Shown: piece after piece, positions 21,589 through 33,661 of the stretch | How positions within the stretch are numbered: position 1 is the first letter of the stretch | Layout of the letters: each line of letters starts with the position of its first letter | Assembly (NCBI RefSeq): GCF_014633365.1 | Contig: NC_068350.1 | Location: forward strand, 31,053,119-31,117,118 | DNA from: Diospyros lotus | Lineage: Eukaryota > Streptophyta > Magnoliopsida > Ericales > Ebenaceae | Length of the DNA: 64,000 bases | Reading direction: 5' to 3' | The notes under the pieces: generated by a model | Told to the model about the DNA's origin: nothing | The model's input: the letters and a program-made list of their open reading frames with translations, nothing else | Database searches by the model: none | Program-made: the position numbers and the translations under genes

Positions 21589-23140
21589 CACGCGGGCTTT
21601 CCGATGCCTAAGTGAGATAATAGTCCATAAGAAATGTCCAAAATATGTAGATGGATGTCCAATGTCAAATGTCTAAGACTTAGAAAATATATAGGTAAAT
21701 TGGGGACTTTACAATCAGGGAAAGGCCCCGATGGCTATCTCTGAATGGTCCCAAAGAGGATTTCAAGGTCACCGGATGACTTGGGTCTGGAAGACCTAAA
21801 AGGTGTCCTCAAATATATGCAAAATGAAGGCCAAACCATTGCTGGGGGACCCGGGAGGCTATTGTCCCAGAAACTCTTCGGGAAAGACTTATCAAAAAAT
21901 TGTTTAAGACTTAGAAAAATTTTAAGACACCCCACAATAATATTATAACATTAATTTTAGAACCAATCACAAGTTAATTAGAAAACTAAAGTTGGTAATT
22001 GCCAAATTTTGTAATATTCATTGAATCTTAAGAATTTGGCAATAATTTAAATGCAAGATTTGATATCGATATTGATCGATATATAGCACATGTACCTGAC
22101 AGGGTGGCATAAATTCTTAAAGAATTATTGTTAATTTAAAGGTACTAGCCAACATCGTGAAAGGAATGCATCGATTTTCGTTTTTTTTTTGGTTTCATCT
22201 TAATCATTTAAATATTTAAATTATGATATATGTATATGTATATATATGTGCGTGTATATAGAAATGGTGGTGCCATTTTGAAATACAACATATTATAGCA
22301 TTAATTTTAGAACCAATCACAAGTTAATTAGCAAACTAAAGTTGGTAATCGCCAAATTTTGTAATATTCATCAAATCTTGAGAATTTGGCAATAATTTAA
22401 ATGCAAGATTCGATCGATATAAAGCACATGTACCTGATAGGGTGGCATAAATTCCTAAAGAATTATTGGTAATTTAAAGGTACTAGCCAACATCATGAAT
22501 GGAATGCATCCATTTTCGGTTCTTTTTGTCATCTTAATCATTTAAATATTTAAATTATGATATATGTATATGTATGTGTGTGTATATAGAAATGGTGGTG
22601 CCATTTTGAAATACAACATATTATAGCATTAATTTTAGAACCAATCACAAGTAAATTAGCCAACTAAAGTTGGCAATTGCCATAATTTGTAATATTCATT
22701 GAACCTTGAGAATTTGGCAATAATTTAATTGTCATATTTTGAAATATATAGCACATGTACTTGACAGAGTCGCAAAGAATTATTGGTCCGGGAGACTCAA
22801 AGGGTGTCCTCGGACATATGCAAAATGAAGGCCAAATAGTTCTCAAGGGACCCAAGAGGCTATTGTCTTTAAGACTCTCCAATAAAGGATTTATCAGGAA
22901 ATTATTTAAGATTTAGAAAAATTTTAGGGCACCCCATAACAATATTATAGCATTAATTTTAGAACCAATCACAAATTAATTAGCAAACTAAAGTTGGTAA
23001 TTGCCAAATTTTGTAATATTCATCAAATCTTGAGAATTTGGCAATAATTTAAATGCAAGATTCGATATCGATATCAATATATAGCACATGTACCTGAGAG
23101 GGTGGCATAAATTCTGAAAGGATTATTGGTAAATACATGT
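21589..23140 (+). repeat. Array of repeat R units upstream of the peptide gene
   Basis: Four partial R units follow one another. The CCAATCACAAGTTAATTAG block recurs at about 21963, 22313, 22640 and 22964, and the GGTACTAGCCAACAT block at about 22140 and 22480. Each unit has GTTGGTAATTGCC, TTGAGAATTTGGCAATAATT and GCACATGTACCTGA. The last unit runs to GGATTATTGGTAAATACATG at about 23135, just before the TATA box of the defensin-like gene. Confidence 0.85.
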
Positions 23141-23191
23141 TTCTAAAAAGGAGAAAGGTGTAATTAATGTACATTTGGTCCATTAAACGGC

Positions 23192-23199
23192 TATAAATA
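23192..23199 (+). promoter_or_regulatory. TATA box of the defensin-like gene
   Basis: TATAAATA in the context GGCTATAAATACCG. It lies 63-70 bp upstream of the ATG, giving a short leader of about 35-40 nt if transcription starts about 30 bp downstream. Confidence 0.75.
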
Positions 23200-23261
23200 C
23201 CGAAAGGTGGTCTCACCATTTTTTATAGACGCACCATCGATCCAGAACTTATATAGAGACC

Positions 23262-23644
23262 ATGAAGAAATTCCAAGTGTGGTTCGCTCTTGTCATCTTC
23301 ATCATCATCAGCACACTCACCAACTCAAGGTATATATATATAGATACAATACAATGCGTATATAATGACTAAATTCATGCATCGATCCAGACATATATGT
23401 ATGTATGAATGATATTTTGACATTACTTGGGGTTGTTCGTTGTAGCAAAGGAATAAATTTCTGTCCTCGAACGGTGAAATTGGAAGGAGGATGCGGGCCT
23501 AATGCAGGTATGGATTGCTTCCAGTATTGGAACGGGAAATGCGGAGCAAGTGCGATGGCTTCCAATTGCACATGCAGTCCTATCGGCGGCGCCAATCTAC
23601 ACTCTTGCACTTGCAATGTTGTTTGTGGCCAATGTCCTGGTTAA
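23262..23644 (+). CDS. Secreted cysteine-rich defensin-like (SCRL-type) peptide, two exons
   Basis: Join 23262-23329 and 23446-23644, 88 residues. Exon 1 encodes a signal peptide: KK at the N-terminus, hydrophobic core at residues 6-16, cleavage likely near residues 22-23. The intron (23330-23445) begins GT and ends TTGTAG and splits a Ser codon, the classic layout for plant defensin-like genes, with the intron just after the signal peptide. The mature part has ten cysteines at residues 29, 39, 47, 55, 64, 66, 77, 79, 83 and 86, with two CxC motifs and a GGCG. Such peptides are secreted to the apoplast as antimicrobial or signalling ligands, the S-locus cysteine-rich-like branch being the closest by spacing. 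A TATA box lies upstream and AATAAA at 23742. The gene is intact; the exact subfamily is uncertain. Confidence 0.82.
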
Positions 23645-23741
23645 ATACAAGTATGCATCCATGCAGTGGCAACAAATATAAGCAAGCACTGGAGGATCAG
23701 TAATTATAATAGATTAATGAAAGCATCGTCTTTCCAACTCC

Positions 23742-23747
23742 AATAAA
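23742..23747 (+). terminator. Polyadenylation signal of the defensin-like gene
   Basis: AATAAA 97 bp after the stop codon, in CTCCAATAAAATAATAATA. Repeat U begins about 36 bp further on. Confidence 0.5.
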
Positions 23748-23782
23748 ATAATAATAATATTATCATCTATTATGTGTGTTAT

Positions 23783-25780
23783 GTGTTGTTGCTATAAGCC
23801 TATATATTGTTGTCCTTAAAGGTGGTTACTACTGTTGGCTCTCAACTTGAAGAGATTTGATCTCTTCAAGGGAAATGACCTCCAAATCAGCCAAAATTTG
23901 GAGCCAAAACTTGGAATTCTATTTTTGATTGCTTCAAATAATAATAATAATAATAATGCAAAGGCAATTACATATATAGTATTCCTTAATTACCTTGAAT
24001 CTCTAATATAAAAGGAAATAGATATGTATCTATTGTAATATATTCCCTTAATTTAAGGAAACATAATAAAAGACGATGAGGGTCCTTTACTTCTTTTTTT
24101 GTAGCTAAGCAATCATAGGGTGACACATGGTTTCCATTGAAAGGTACCACATGTCACGATCTCCCTTGCTATTGGAAGAAATGGCCTTTCAAGCCATCCT
24201 GGAATTTTGGGTTGGGTATCGCTTTAAGCTGTCCCAAAAAATCATCGAAGAAATCCTAACACAAATCACACTCGGTGATCCTTGATTTTACGTACCATTG
24301 ACCCTTGATGATCTATTGCATTGAGTAGTAGACACCTACCAAACTTAATTTAATCCCTTGATTGGAAGGGAATGGGATGCTCTTTCCTTCTTTGGGAGAC
24401 ACTTCCATAGTGGAATTTAAGATTGTTGTGTTTTAATTGACCTTCGTTAATGGGTATTTCAAAGTGGTCTGGCAGGAGGATTTTGGGTAGGAATAGTTGG
24501 AGCAATTGATTTGGTAACAACTTGCTTACGGCTGGCACTCTTGTGGGCTCTATGATTTTCCATACTTATTTTCTTATCTTGCAACATTGCGAAAGAAATT
24601 GCAACAATCATAGTGTATGGTTGGTGAGTCTTAACTTCACTAGATGAATACCTTCAATAAATGTTGTTCTAAGCAACACCGTTTTAGTCTAATCTTTGGC
24701 CTGGTTGGATAGTTGCTCAAATCAACTTTGATACTCCGAGCTAGAAGAGATTAAGGAAAAATGAAAGGGAGTTGATCTCTTCAAGGGAAATGACCTCCAA
24801 ATCAACCAAAACTTTGAATTGTATTTTGATTGCTTCAAATATTAATAATAATAATAATAATGCAAAGGCAATTACATATATGGTATTCCTTAATTACCTT
24901 GAATCACTAATAAAAAAGGAAATAGATATGTATCTATTCTAATATATTCCCTTAATTTAAGGAAACATAATAAAAGACGATGAGGATTCTTTATTTACTT
25001 CTTTTTTTGTAGCTAAGCAATCATAGGGTGACACATGGTTTCCATTGAAAGGTACCACATGTCACGATCTCACTCATTTTTGAAGATCATTCATTGCACA
25101 TATTGCATATCCAAAGCATTCAAAAGATCCAAATACTCTCAAGTTAACATCTAAGCAATTTGAGACTCTCGAAGTATTATCGCATATCAATCGAAAAGCC
25201 ACAAGGTAAGAGAAGAAAAAAGATTCTCGAATCTACTCCAAATTTCTCTGTCAAATCTGATATCACTAATTTATTTATTTAAATATTATTATTTTGTATA
25301 TTCTATGCTTAATTGCTTATTTATTTATGTCCAATTATTTATAAATATTTAAAATATCGTTGTGGATTGTATAGGTTTCCTAGAACTATTAAAATCTAGG
25401 TAAATCTCGATGATTTTCCATATTTATTTTCCCATCTTGCAACTTTGCAAAAGAAATTGCAACAATTATAGTGTGTGTTTGGCGAGTCTTAACTTCACAA
25501 CCAATATCTATATGAATATCTTCAATAAATGCTCTAAGCAACATTCTTTTAGAGGCTATTTAGCTTACCATTTTTTTGTTTAGCTTAAAAGTCTTTCTAT
25601 TTATAAGTTGTGTAAAACTTAAAAGTTAACTAGTGTTTAAATTGATAACGTGTTTGAATAAATATACTTTAAGTTGTCATTTATATAGTTATTTGTTTGA
25701 TTTGAAAAAAGTGATAAGTTATCAAAAGTTAACAAAAATACTAAAATGAACCTGTTACTTAATAATATAAATGAAATTCA
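23783..25780 (+). repeat. Repeat U, longest copy (U2)
   Basis: Composite repeat of unknown class, recurring in part at 1985, 28611, 50584 and 55020. It contains a block of about 310 bp twice (23857-24165 and 24772-25073), from TTGATCTCTTCAAGGG to CACATGTCACGATCTC. Its last part (25074-25250) matches 55028-55215 and resembles the 3' half of a SIRE-type copia LTR. No coding region. An 11-bp perfect inverted repeat, CTTGAAGAGAT-TTG-ATCTCTTCAAG, lies at 23846-23870. Confidence 0.7.
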
Positions 25781-25899
25781 TAAAAATATTAATTTTTAAT
25801 AAAAATAAATTCTAAATTGATGTCCAACTGATAAAATTTTTACCATTAAATGTTGATCAATTACAATGTTAAATATATATGTTGAGACATTAAAATATA

Positions 25900-26793
25900 T
25901 ATATACAAAGATGGAGGAGGCGGCGATGGAAGTGGTAGTGACAGATGAAGATGGAGGCGATGGATGGAATGCACAACGATAACAATGAAGGTGACGGACG
26001 GAGGGCATGGTGACAATGATGGGGATAGGGATGGGGCTGGAAGCGACGGCTACCATGGAAGAGATGGAGGCAGCAACGGAGATGGAGGTCATGATCATGG
26101 AAGGAGGCGGCGACAAAGAAGGCATAGGGATGAAGAAGAGGGATAAGGTTGGAAATATGATTGTTGTTTGAGGGTAAAATTATAATTAACTTGGTCAATG
26201 AAATAAACTGGTAACAACGTAGGGAGAAAACAGCGCAGAGGGAGATGGGGGAGAAGAGAGAAATCGCAGAGAGAGATAGGGAAGAAGAAAACATTGCGGA
26301 GGGAGATGTAGGAGAAGAGAGAAATCGCAGAGGGAGATGAGGGAGAAGAGAGAAATTGCAGAGGAAGATGGGGAAGAAAAAAACAATGCGGGGAAAAGAG
26401 AAGGAGGGCAGGATTTTAAAGTCGTTGTTTAGTGATGGGGCTGACAGCCCGTTACTAAATCTATGACGGGGGCTGACATCCAGCGAGTTTAGTGACGGGG
26501 ATGTCAACCCCCATCACTAAATTTGTGACGGGCCTGATAGCCCATCACTAAATCTGTGACGGGGGCTGATAGCCCCGTTACTAAACAATGAGTTTAGTGA
26601 CGGGGCTGACAGTCCGTCACTAAATCTGTGACGGAGGTAGACAGCCTCGTCACTAAACAACGAGTTTAGTGACGGGGTTGACAGCCCGTCACTAAATCTG
26701 TGACGGGGGCTGACTTCCCCGTCACTAAACAAAGAATTTAGTGACGGGTCTCTGTCACCAAATCCGTCACTAAATTTAAATTTTCTTGTAGTG
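25900..26793 (-). mobile_element. CACTA transposon 3, one end only
   Basis: The plus strand ends AAATTTTCTTGTAGTG at 26793, so on the minus strand this is a CACTACAAGAAAA terminus. Next to it are subterminal repeats TTTAGTGACGGGG and their complements (26430-26780). Further in lies a purine-rich tract (26210-26410, CT-rich on the minus strand) like the leader in CACTA 2. The other terminus was not found and the limit near 25900 is approximate. The minus-strand frame across 25890-26507 is low-complexity Ser/Pro-rich translation of this tract, not a gene. Confidence 0.75.
25910..26410. repeat. Purine-rich low-complexity tract
   Basis: GGAGG/GATGG-rich stretch (25910-26150), then imperfect repeats of AGAGAGAAATCGCAGAGGG (26220-26390). 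Confidence 0.8.
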
Positions 26794-28081
26794 ATCGGAA
26801 TCTTACATCTAATCATCGATACAAATATATATCAATTCACACTCTAAATATTCACTGTTAGAATTATTTTTCTATCTCTCCTTAGTCATAGTTAATTAGA
26901 AAACAAGCGATCTAATCAACCCTAACTATTAAATAACCCAAGAGAAGCGCTAAAAGTTTAATCTAATAGCAGTCTTATAAATTAGAGAGATCGATATATA
27001 AAACTAAACAACAAAAGCATAAGTGGTTGCATTTAATTTAGTTGAGCGTTCTTCCTAAGATCTAATAATTTCTTACGCAACAAATTATTAAATCTTAGTT
27101 GCTTCACAAATTAGAGAGGTCAAACAATTACGGATTTGATATCTAACTTACTAGTAGATTGAAACGAATAATAAACTAGTAGGCCTCCTAGTAGTTAAAT
27201 GAAACAATCATGAAGATAGATACAGAAGAACATCTGATATTTAAGGTATAAATTGAATGATAAAAAGAAATTAAATCTCACAGCTTTATTGATTCTGAGG
27301 CTTCTATTTACTTAAACGAAGTATAAAAACATAGCCACACATAGCCCTGAATTAAAACTCAAAAAAAGATAATGAAAATAAAAGGGAAAAGAAAACTTTC
27401 GTGCGCTTCCTATGCGTCGTTCCTGCGCGCCTGCTTGCTGCCTTCGTTCATATATAATATATATACATTGCAAGCACACCATATACACCCTAGCCCATCT
27501 CCAATTGCTCCATGGCCCACTTCCATTCCAAATGCACGTAGCTTCACTAGGCCTTCATAATATTACATTTTTATATATACATGGTGCAATGCGTGGGCTT
27601 TGTTCTTCTTTTCCAATCCAAGCCCAATTTTACTTTGGACTCTCACTGCTTCACCTTAGAATTATTAATATATTATATATATCATATAATATTATATTAT
27701 AAATACTCTTATATTTTGTCATGGTCCATTATTCACGAATTTCTTTTCCAACTATGCAACTACATCAAATTCAAGCTCCATTTCGTCCTTGATACAGATA
27801 GAATCTCTAAAAACTCAAAATATGAAAGTTCTAGATCATTTTCTTGATTTTCCGTACCATCTTGAATCATCTCAATCGGAGTTTGTACAAGAGAATTATG
27901 CCCGAATTATGGAATAGTGTCGAAACTATCCAAAAAAATGCAATTATCTACGTTTTTTCATTTAATGCCTCATTTTGCTTCCTAAATCAAAATATAAGAA
28001 TAATGAATATATTTAGACACCAAATAAATATAAAAAACTAAATATTAATGGAGTAAAATATAACATTTTACATTCTCATCA
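26794..28081 (-). mobile_element. Tat/Athila-group LTR on the minus strand
   Basis: Read on the minus strand, TGATGAGAATG starts at 28081, directly after a purine-rich tract GTGCGGGGGAATT (28095-28082). The internal side carries GCCCGAGGATGAGCAAAGG, the sequence that typically precedes the 3' LTR in Tat/Athila elements. The far end is cut by CACTA 3 at 26793. Nothing coding was seen. Confidence 0.6.
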
Positions 28082-28610
28082 AATTCCCCCGCACTTAACC
28101 TTTGCTCATCCTCGGGCAAAACTCAAATTCATTTCCCCAAAACACAAAAGTTGCAATGCCTTCAACAAAGAACAACTAAGCTTTTCAAAACTCATAACAT
28201 ATCATGAACAAACATTCTTAAACAACTTAAAATCACTTACTAAGCATTTTCACTCGATTATGGAGTAAACTAAATACGTAGACTCTCACGAAAATAAACA
28301 CTTGACTCTCATGTGTTTGAAGGATATGTGTTTCACTGAAATTCATTCCAATGGAAATGATCTACCATAGACTTGCATATCTTCTCATTCTCCATCATTG
28401 GGATCACATGCATAACACAAATCATAAGGACTTTTCAAGGGTTGTAACGGGGTTTAGGACTAAGGTGGGAAATATTTGGGAATGTAGCTCAAAAGCCATC
28501 GAAACTAGTGGAGTAAAAATGAACCAACTCAAGCTTGAACATAGAAGACATGTAAAACCAATCACTCCAATCAGCGGCTTCTTCAATTTGTCTTTAAAGC
28601 ATTTAAACTA
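28082..28610 (-). mobile_element. 3' untranslated internal region of the Tat-like element
   Basis: Contains the purine tract at 28082-28095 and non-coding sequence up to the junction with repeat U at 28611. No protein domain was seen. Confidence 0.5.
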
Positions 28611-29010
28611 GTGTTGTTGTTATAAGCTTATATATTATTGTCCTTAAAGGTGGTTACTAGTGTTGGCTCTCAATTGTACCATCAACCCTTGATGATCTAT
28701 TGCATTGAGTAGCAGGCACCTACCAAACTTCATTTAATCCCTTAATTGGAAGGGAATGGGATGCTCTTTCCCTTTTTGGGAGATACTTCCATAGTGGAAT
28801 GCAATATTTTTGTGTTTTAATTGACCTTCGTTAATGGGTATTTCAAAGCAGTCTGGTAAGAGGATTTTGGCTAGGAATAGTTGGAGCAACTGACTTGGTA
28901 ACAACTTGCTTACGACTGACACTCTTGTGGGCTTGATGATTTTCCATACTTGTTTGCCTATCTTGCAACATTGCGAAAGAAATTGCAACAATATTATAAT
29001 ATGTGGTTGG
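28611..29010 (+). repeat. Repeat U, copy U3, internally deleted
   Basis: Starts GTGTTGTTGTTATAAGC like U2. At about 28676 it jumps to the part matching 24292, a loss of about 430 bp relative to U2, then runs to GTGGTTGG at 29010, where an LTR begins. Confidence 0.8.
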
Positions 29011-31494
29011 TGTAATACCCGGGAATGATTTGAGGTTATAAATAATAAATAATATTTGATGAAGAGTATAAGTGGATTTTTTGGAAAAATGAGTCTATAG
29101 GGTACACAACGCAGCTTTAGACAATCGAATTAGATGAAGGGAGTACCCTGGACCCTAGATAGCCAAGGAAAGTGGTATAGTATTATCGAGTGATTTAAGT
29201 TATGATTTTTGGTGATTAAAGAAATTGGATCGGGAACAGTTTTCGGTATAACTGTCGACTAGATTGAGAAAACCGAATCGACGTAGGGATCATCTGAAAA
29301 GTCAATGGAGTGTCTTGAGGACCAATATTTTATGTATAGAACAACCCTTAAGTGATTTCGGGTTAAAACGATCAATCGGGCCTAAGTGCAATTTTCTAAA
29401 TTTGCCCGAGGAAGGTCAAAACGGTATTTTTTCAAGAATTTTGAGGATCAAATGAGAAGTACTAATCCTGTGGGTCTTAGTGATATAGTTGGATAGGTCA
29501 GAGGTATCATAGAAAGGGAAGAAAAGTCATTTGAAGAAAATAGGGGGCTAAAGTGCAATTAAGCAAAACTTCAAAGTGTGAACACAATGGAATTTTGGCC
29601 GCCGCACTGCCACCGCATGTGGAGGCCGGTTCCGGCAATGGAACGACCGAGGGTGGCTTGGGGGAGGTCGTATACGGCGGTAGGAGGCTTGGGGAGCAAG
29701 GCTTGGGCGCTGATTGGCCAGAATTTGGCTGGATTTTCATTATAAATAGTAAGGGTTTCGTCCAAAACTTAGCAAAGAAATTGGCAGCGTTTTGGTGCGA
29801 TTTTTGGAGCTTTGATAAAAGGGCTATTGGTCTCGAGGCATCAAGGAAGGTTTTTGGAGCATTTGGAGGTTTTTCGTCAAAGTTTGGAGGTTGTTTCGAG
29901 CTTCGTCAGAAGCGGGTGGCGGACCACCTAGGGCTGCTTGTAAATTGACTTTTGGTGGCTTTTTTGGTGGCCTTTCGGCCTGAAACTGGTGGCGTTGTGA
30001 TCGATTCTTCGAGGGCTTGAAGAGGGTGTCATTGTTTTGGCCATCGGAGTTGTCGGCGGCGGCGGCCAGATATTTGGAGAAGATGGTGGCGCGTGACTGC
30101 ACGCGCCAGCCTTCACTCGCACCCACGCGCTAGGCGTGTGAGGGCGCGTCCGACAGGGGCAGTTCTGGTATTTTCTTTCGATATTTTTCTTAAATTATTT
30201 TAGGATTTATCATGTTGAAATATTTGAAAAAATATTTGGGGAGATAATTATTTTGGAATTATCAAGGTAAAAATTGGGAGAAAATAAAGAAAATTATGGA
30301 AAAATTAAGAAAATAGATTTTAATGTTTTCTTAATTAAATATGGTGTTTAGGGAATATTGTGGCTCGAGGTTGAGTATAAGTGCAAGAGTTTGAGATTTG
30401 GCACGCAAATCGAGGCATTGCACGAGGATCAAGGCAATCTGAATACGTTCAAGTGAGTGGTCTGATTCTAGCTTTACCTTGTCTTGATAATGTGTTGGAG
30501 TGTGTGTAGTGGGTTCCGGTCAACGGTTTTACCCTCCCGAACTTAGGTTACACGTGATTGGACCAGTTCTAGTGAGAGGTTTTACCCTCTGAAACTTGGG
30601 TTGTTTTGCAAAAGCGTTTTACTTATGTACTTGTGGCATCATTTACATATTGAACATGTGGTATATTGCGTCAACTGTTTTTACTTACAAAGGAGTCGGT
30701 GCATGGCGTGTGATTTTTATATCATTGGGGTGTCGATTTTCGTGTCGTTGTTGGGTCCCTATGGGACGGGATGGGGTCTTCTTGAGAATGAGACAAGGTT
30801 AATCCAAGTGAACGAGTGACACGGTAGGGCACTCGAGAGATTAAGTATGTCGCGGAAAGGTCAACCCCAATGGTGTGTGGAATGGATTTTCCACGGGACG
30901 TTGAGTATGTCAGGGAGATTTCTCAAGTTAGACGTGTTGCATGTTGTTGTTGTCTATGTATGCCATGCTCATATGTCTTTCATGCATTATGTAAACTGTT
31001 TCATGCCATCACTTAGATATTTTATCATGTAACTTGGGTTGTGCCCCTGAAACATTCAACGTTCCATCCATGGACTGCTGCAAGGGCGAGGGCGACGACG
31101 TGGCCAGTTGAGGGCCAATGGTGTTTAGTTTGATAGTCATTGTATCTTTCTGGAGGCTTTAGTATGTAATTCGGTTTATGTATGAACAATTGTAAGATAA
31201 TGATGTTATCATTTGGTAGTTTGTAGTACGTAGTCTGGTGTGGAAACGCCTTGTATGGAACTCCTGGTTGGCCACGATATTAATGTTAATGTATCCGCTG
31301 CGTTATGATATGTCTCGTTTAGTTGTTAAGATTATTGATCTTGTTAGTTAAACGGGCAAGACTGGGGTTCTTGGGATTCGTTATTTGCATGTAAAGATTG
31401 TTCTTGAAATCACCGCGCGTGATGAACTTGAAAAAAAAAAAAGATTCCCGAAAATACCCTTATAGTGACACGCTCGGCAAGGCAGGGTGTTACA
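29011..31494 (+). mobile_element. Complete Tekay-like 5' LTR, copy D2 (2484 bp)
   Basis: Begins TGTAATACCC and ends GGGTGTTACA, an inverted terminal match. A primer-binding site follows directly, so this is a 5' LTR. TATAAATAG at about 29741 is a likely promoter. A short GGG-TTGTG-CCC hairpin followed by CATTCAACGTTCCA lies near 31030-31060; related LTRs at 51324 and 58408 have the same arrangement. No 3' LTR partner is present in the window; D1 at 2240 is a second, truncated copy. Confidence 0.9.
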
Positions 31495-31496
31495 AT

Positions 31497-31510
31497 TGGT
31501 ATCAGAGCCC
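31497..31510 (+). other. Primer-binding site, initiator methionine tRNA
   Basis: TGGTATCAGAGCCC, complementary to the 3' end of plant initiator tRNA-Met, two bases after the LTR end. Typical of gypsy and copia retrotransposons. Confidence 0.95.
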
Positions 31511-32190
31511 TAGGTTTAAAACCCTAGGATGGTTAAGCTAGGTTGTTGAACTTAGCACGGTTAGAACTGTTAAACGAGAACTTAGAACAAGGTTATGGAT
31601 TCTAAGAGACATTCGGAACATAGATGAAAATGGTATGGAGGTGCTTGAGATGTGAGATTTAAGGTTTTTAACTTGAATATACTTTCGGTGATAAGAGGAG
31701 ACGGACAAATTCTATTCACATTTTGGGTACATCAATGGGAGGTGAGAGATCCAGTAATAAGAGTCGTCGAAAGGACATAGATATATGATCAACAAAATGT
31801 TAGAAGAGTGAATACTTTGGTGATTCTGGTACAACTTGAAACATCGTATAAAATCTCTTTTGGAGGAATTTTAGAGAATCATCTTAGTATTTCCCGAATG
31901 GGACGTGTTAATAATGGTGGTATCATGCCTTGACAAGATAAGTGAAACGACTGAGGTTATTTGGAGAACTCATCAAGGGATGTGGGAGAGTAAGAGTGAC
32001 TCATGGTAAATGTTACAAGCTCGAGTGGGAAAGATGCTGGACTTGTGGTGAATGTTACAAGCTTGGGTGGGCTATACGTCGGACTCATGGTGAGTAATGC
32101 AAGCTTAAGTGGTTGTATGCTCGACCAGTGGTCGTTATTATGTTACAAACGATCTCTGCTAATCTTGGGTAGGCTAAAAGCCTGACTCGT
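31511..32190 (+). mobile_element. Leader of the D2 retrotransposon, with 42-bp tandem repeats
   Basis: Leader-like sequence without a recognisable gag. From 31998 to 32123 it holds three copies of a 42-bp unit (starts at 31998, 32040 and 32082), each with GACTCATGGT and GTTACAAGCT. The unit is a multiple of three and translates as a 14-residue repeat in frame with an ATG at 32003, but no stable gene is evident. Confidence 0.65.
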
Positions 32191-32754
32191 GGTAAACTTG
32201 CTTGGCTAGATTCCTTTCCTAGTTGTTTGTGAGTGAGGCACACTATAAACACCCCTGCTCGGATATCCCCAACCACTCGGACTACCCGAACAGGAGCACC
32301 TACGGAAGTAGAAAGAATGAGACACAAGACAGGAATTACCCAGGCATGCATACACAAGAATCAAAATAGTGGAAGCTAAGCTATACACATGCATGCACTA
32401 CGAGTACACCGCTAGCATAGGGGTCAAATAATAAATAAATACATATAGACTCTTATGCCCACATACATAAGACACGAGGAATGACCTGGCACAGTAAAAA
32501 ATAATAGAGGAAATCCCTCTCAAATATCAGAGTTGACGGGGACTGACGGAACTGCCTGTACTTCATATCGACTCTGCCACCAAATGCTAACTCCCTTGCC
32601 CTTGACCCACACTACCACTACCTGGAATGATGGAAAACAAAGTAAGTCGGGAGACTCAGCAAGCATAAGGAAATGAAGGTTATAGGCTGAATATATCCAG
32701 TAAACTCTCCCTATTATACCAACCCCTAAGTACACACAAGCCATGAGACGCCCG
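32191..32754 (-). mobile_element. Minus-strand LTR fragment
   Basis: Contains, on the minus strand, TGAGTC-TCCC-GACTTA (32658-32643), a variant of the conserved LTR stem-loop with changed but still paired bases (one G-U), after a CATTCCAGGTAG-like box on the other side. The ends are unclear. Nothing coding. Confidence 0.4.
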
Positions 32755-33660
32755 AAATGACGTCATTTCGATGAGGCAGTGGCCTCTTCCAATGGTGGCT
32801 TCAACGGCTGCCGCGTGGTCTTCTCCTAGCTTTTCATTTTGTCTATTTTAAGCCTCAAATCGGGCAGTTCTCGAGCAGCCAACAGAAGGGAAAAATTGGA
32901 GGAAGAAAACAGTGCGACTAGCGGTGAAAAATATGAAGAAAATGGAGAAAAATTGATGAAAAATAATGCAATTGAAGTTTAAAGCAGCTAGGTAAGTGGG
33001 AAAAATATTTATTTGGATTCCGATATGGTTGGATTTAATTGCTGAGTTGTAACCTGATTGTCTTGGGTAAAAATATTACTTTGCAACGTATGACCAGAAC
33101 GATTGGTATATTCTACCAAAAGGCAAGCTCCTAACTCTCTTGCGAATTATGAGTTATTCTTTCTCTTGATTATGACTGCAAGTTTCCGTTGCAAGTCCTT
33201 CTTGCGCTATCCTCTTCGGTATTGAATAATTTGATCCAGTTTATTTATTTGAACTATAATGTAAAATTCGGGTAAGTTTTGCTCGTAATCTTAACGGGGT
33301 CTTGAATCACCCTCAAGTTTCTAAGGAATGATGCATTATTGTTAGGTTCAAATTATGCAAGGATTTGTATCTCCTTGCAAAGGGATTGTTATGGGTGTCT
33401 AAGGGTGTGGGGTAATAAGCTACTGACTATCGACCGTTGAGTCATGACAATCGTTAATTGGATGTATGGGCGCCAGCTATCAGTTGTGATAACAAATGAC
33501 GGACGATCCAGGGAAGCTAGTATCGCTAATCACCCATAAGGGAAATATTTATTAATACGTATGTGGAGATGGTTTTTGAAGCATGAGAAGGGACAAGAAT
33601 GGTATTTTGACTGTTATATTTCTATGTGTGTGAAGAGCCATGGGCAAACTTGTGAAATGC
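32755..33660 (+). repeat. Repeat V, copy 2
   Basis: Matches 11255-12170 at roughly 90 percent identity up to GTGAAATGCTAA, where the Athila element begins without an LTR. Confidence 0.85.
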
Positions 33661-33661
33661 T

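Noticed and set aside
25890..26507. Long minus-strand reading frame of 205 residues
   Set aside because: It is the translation of a purine-rich tract and CACTA subterminal repeats. Composition is Ser/Pro/Leu-rich low complexity, with no domain.
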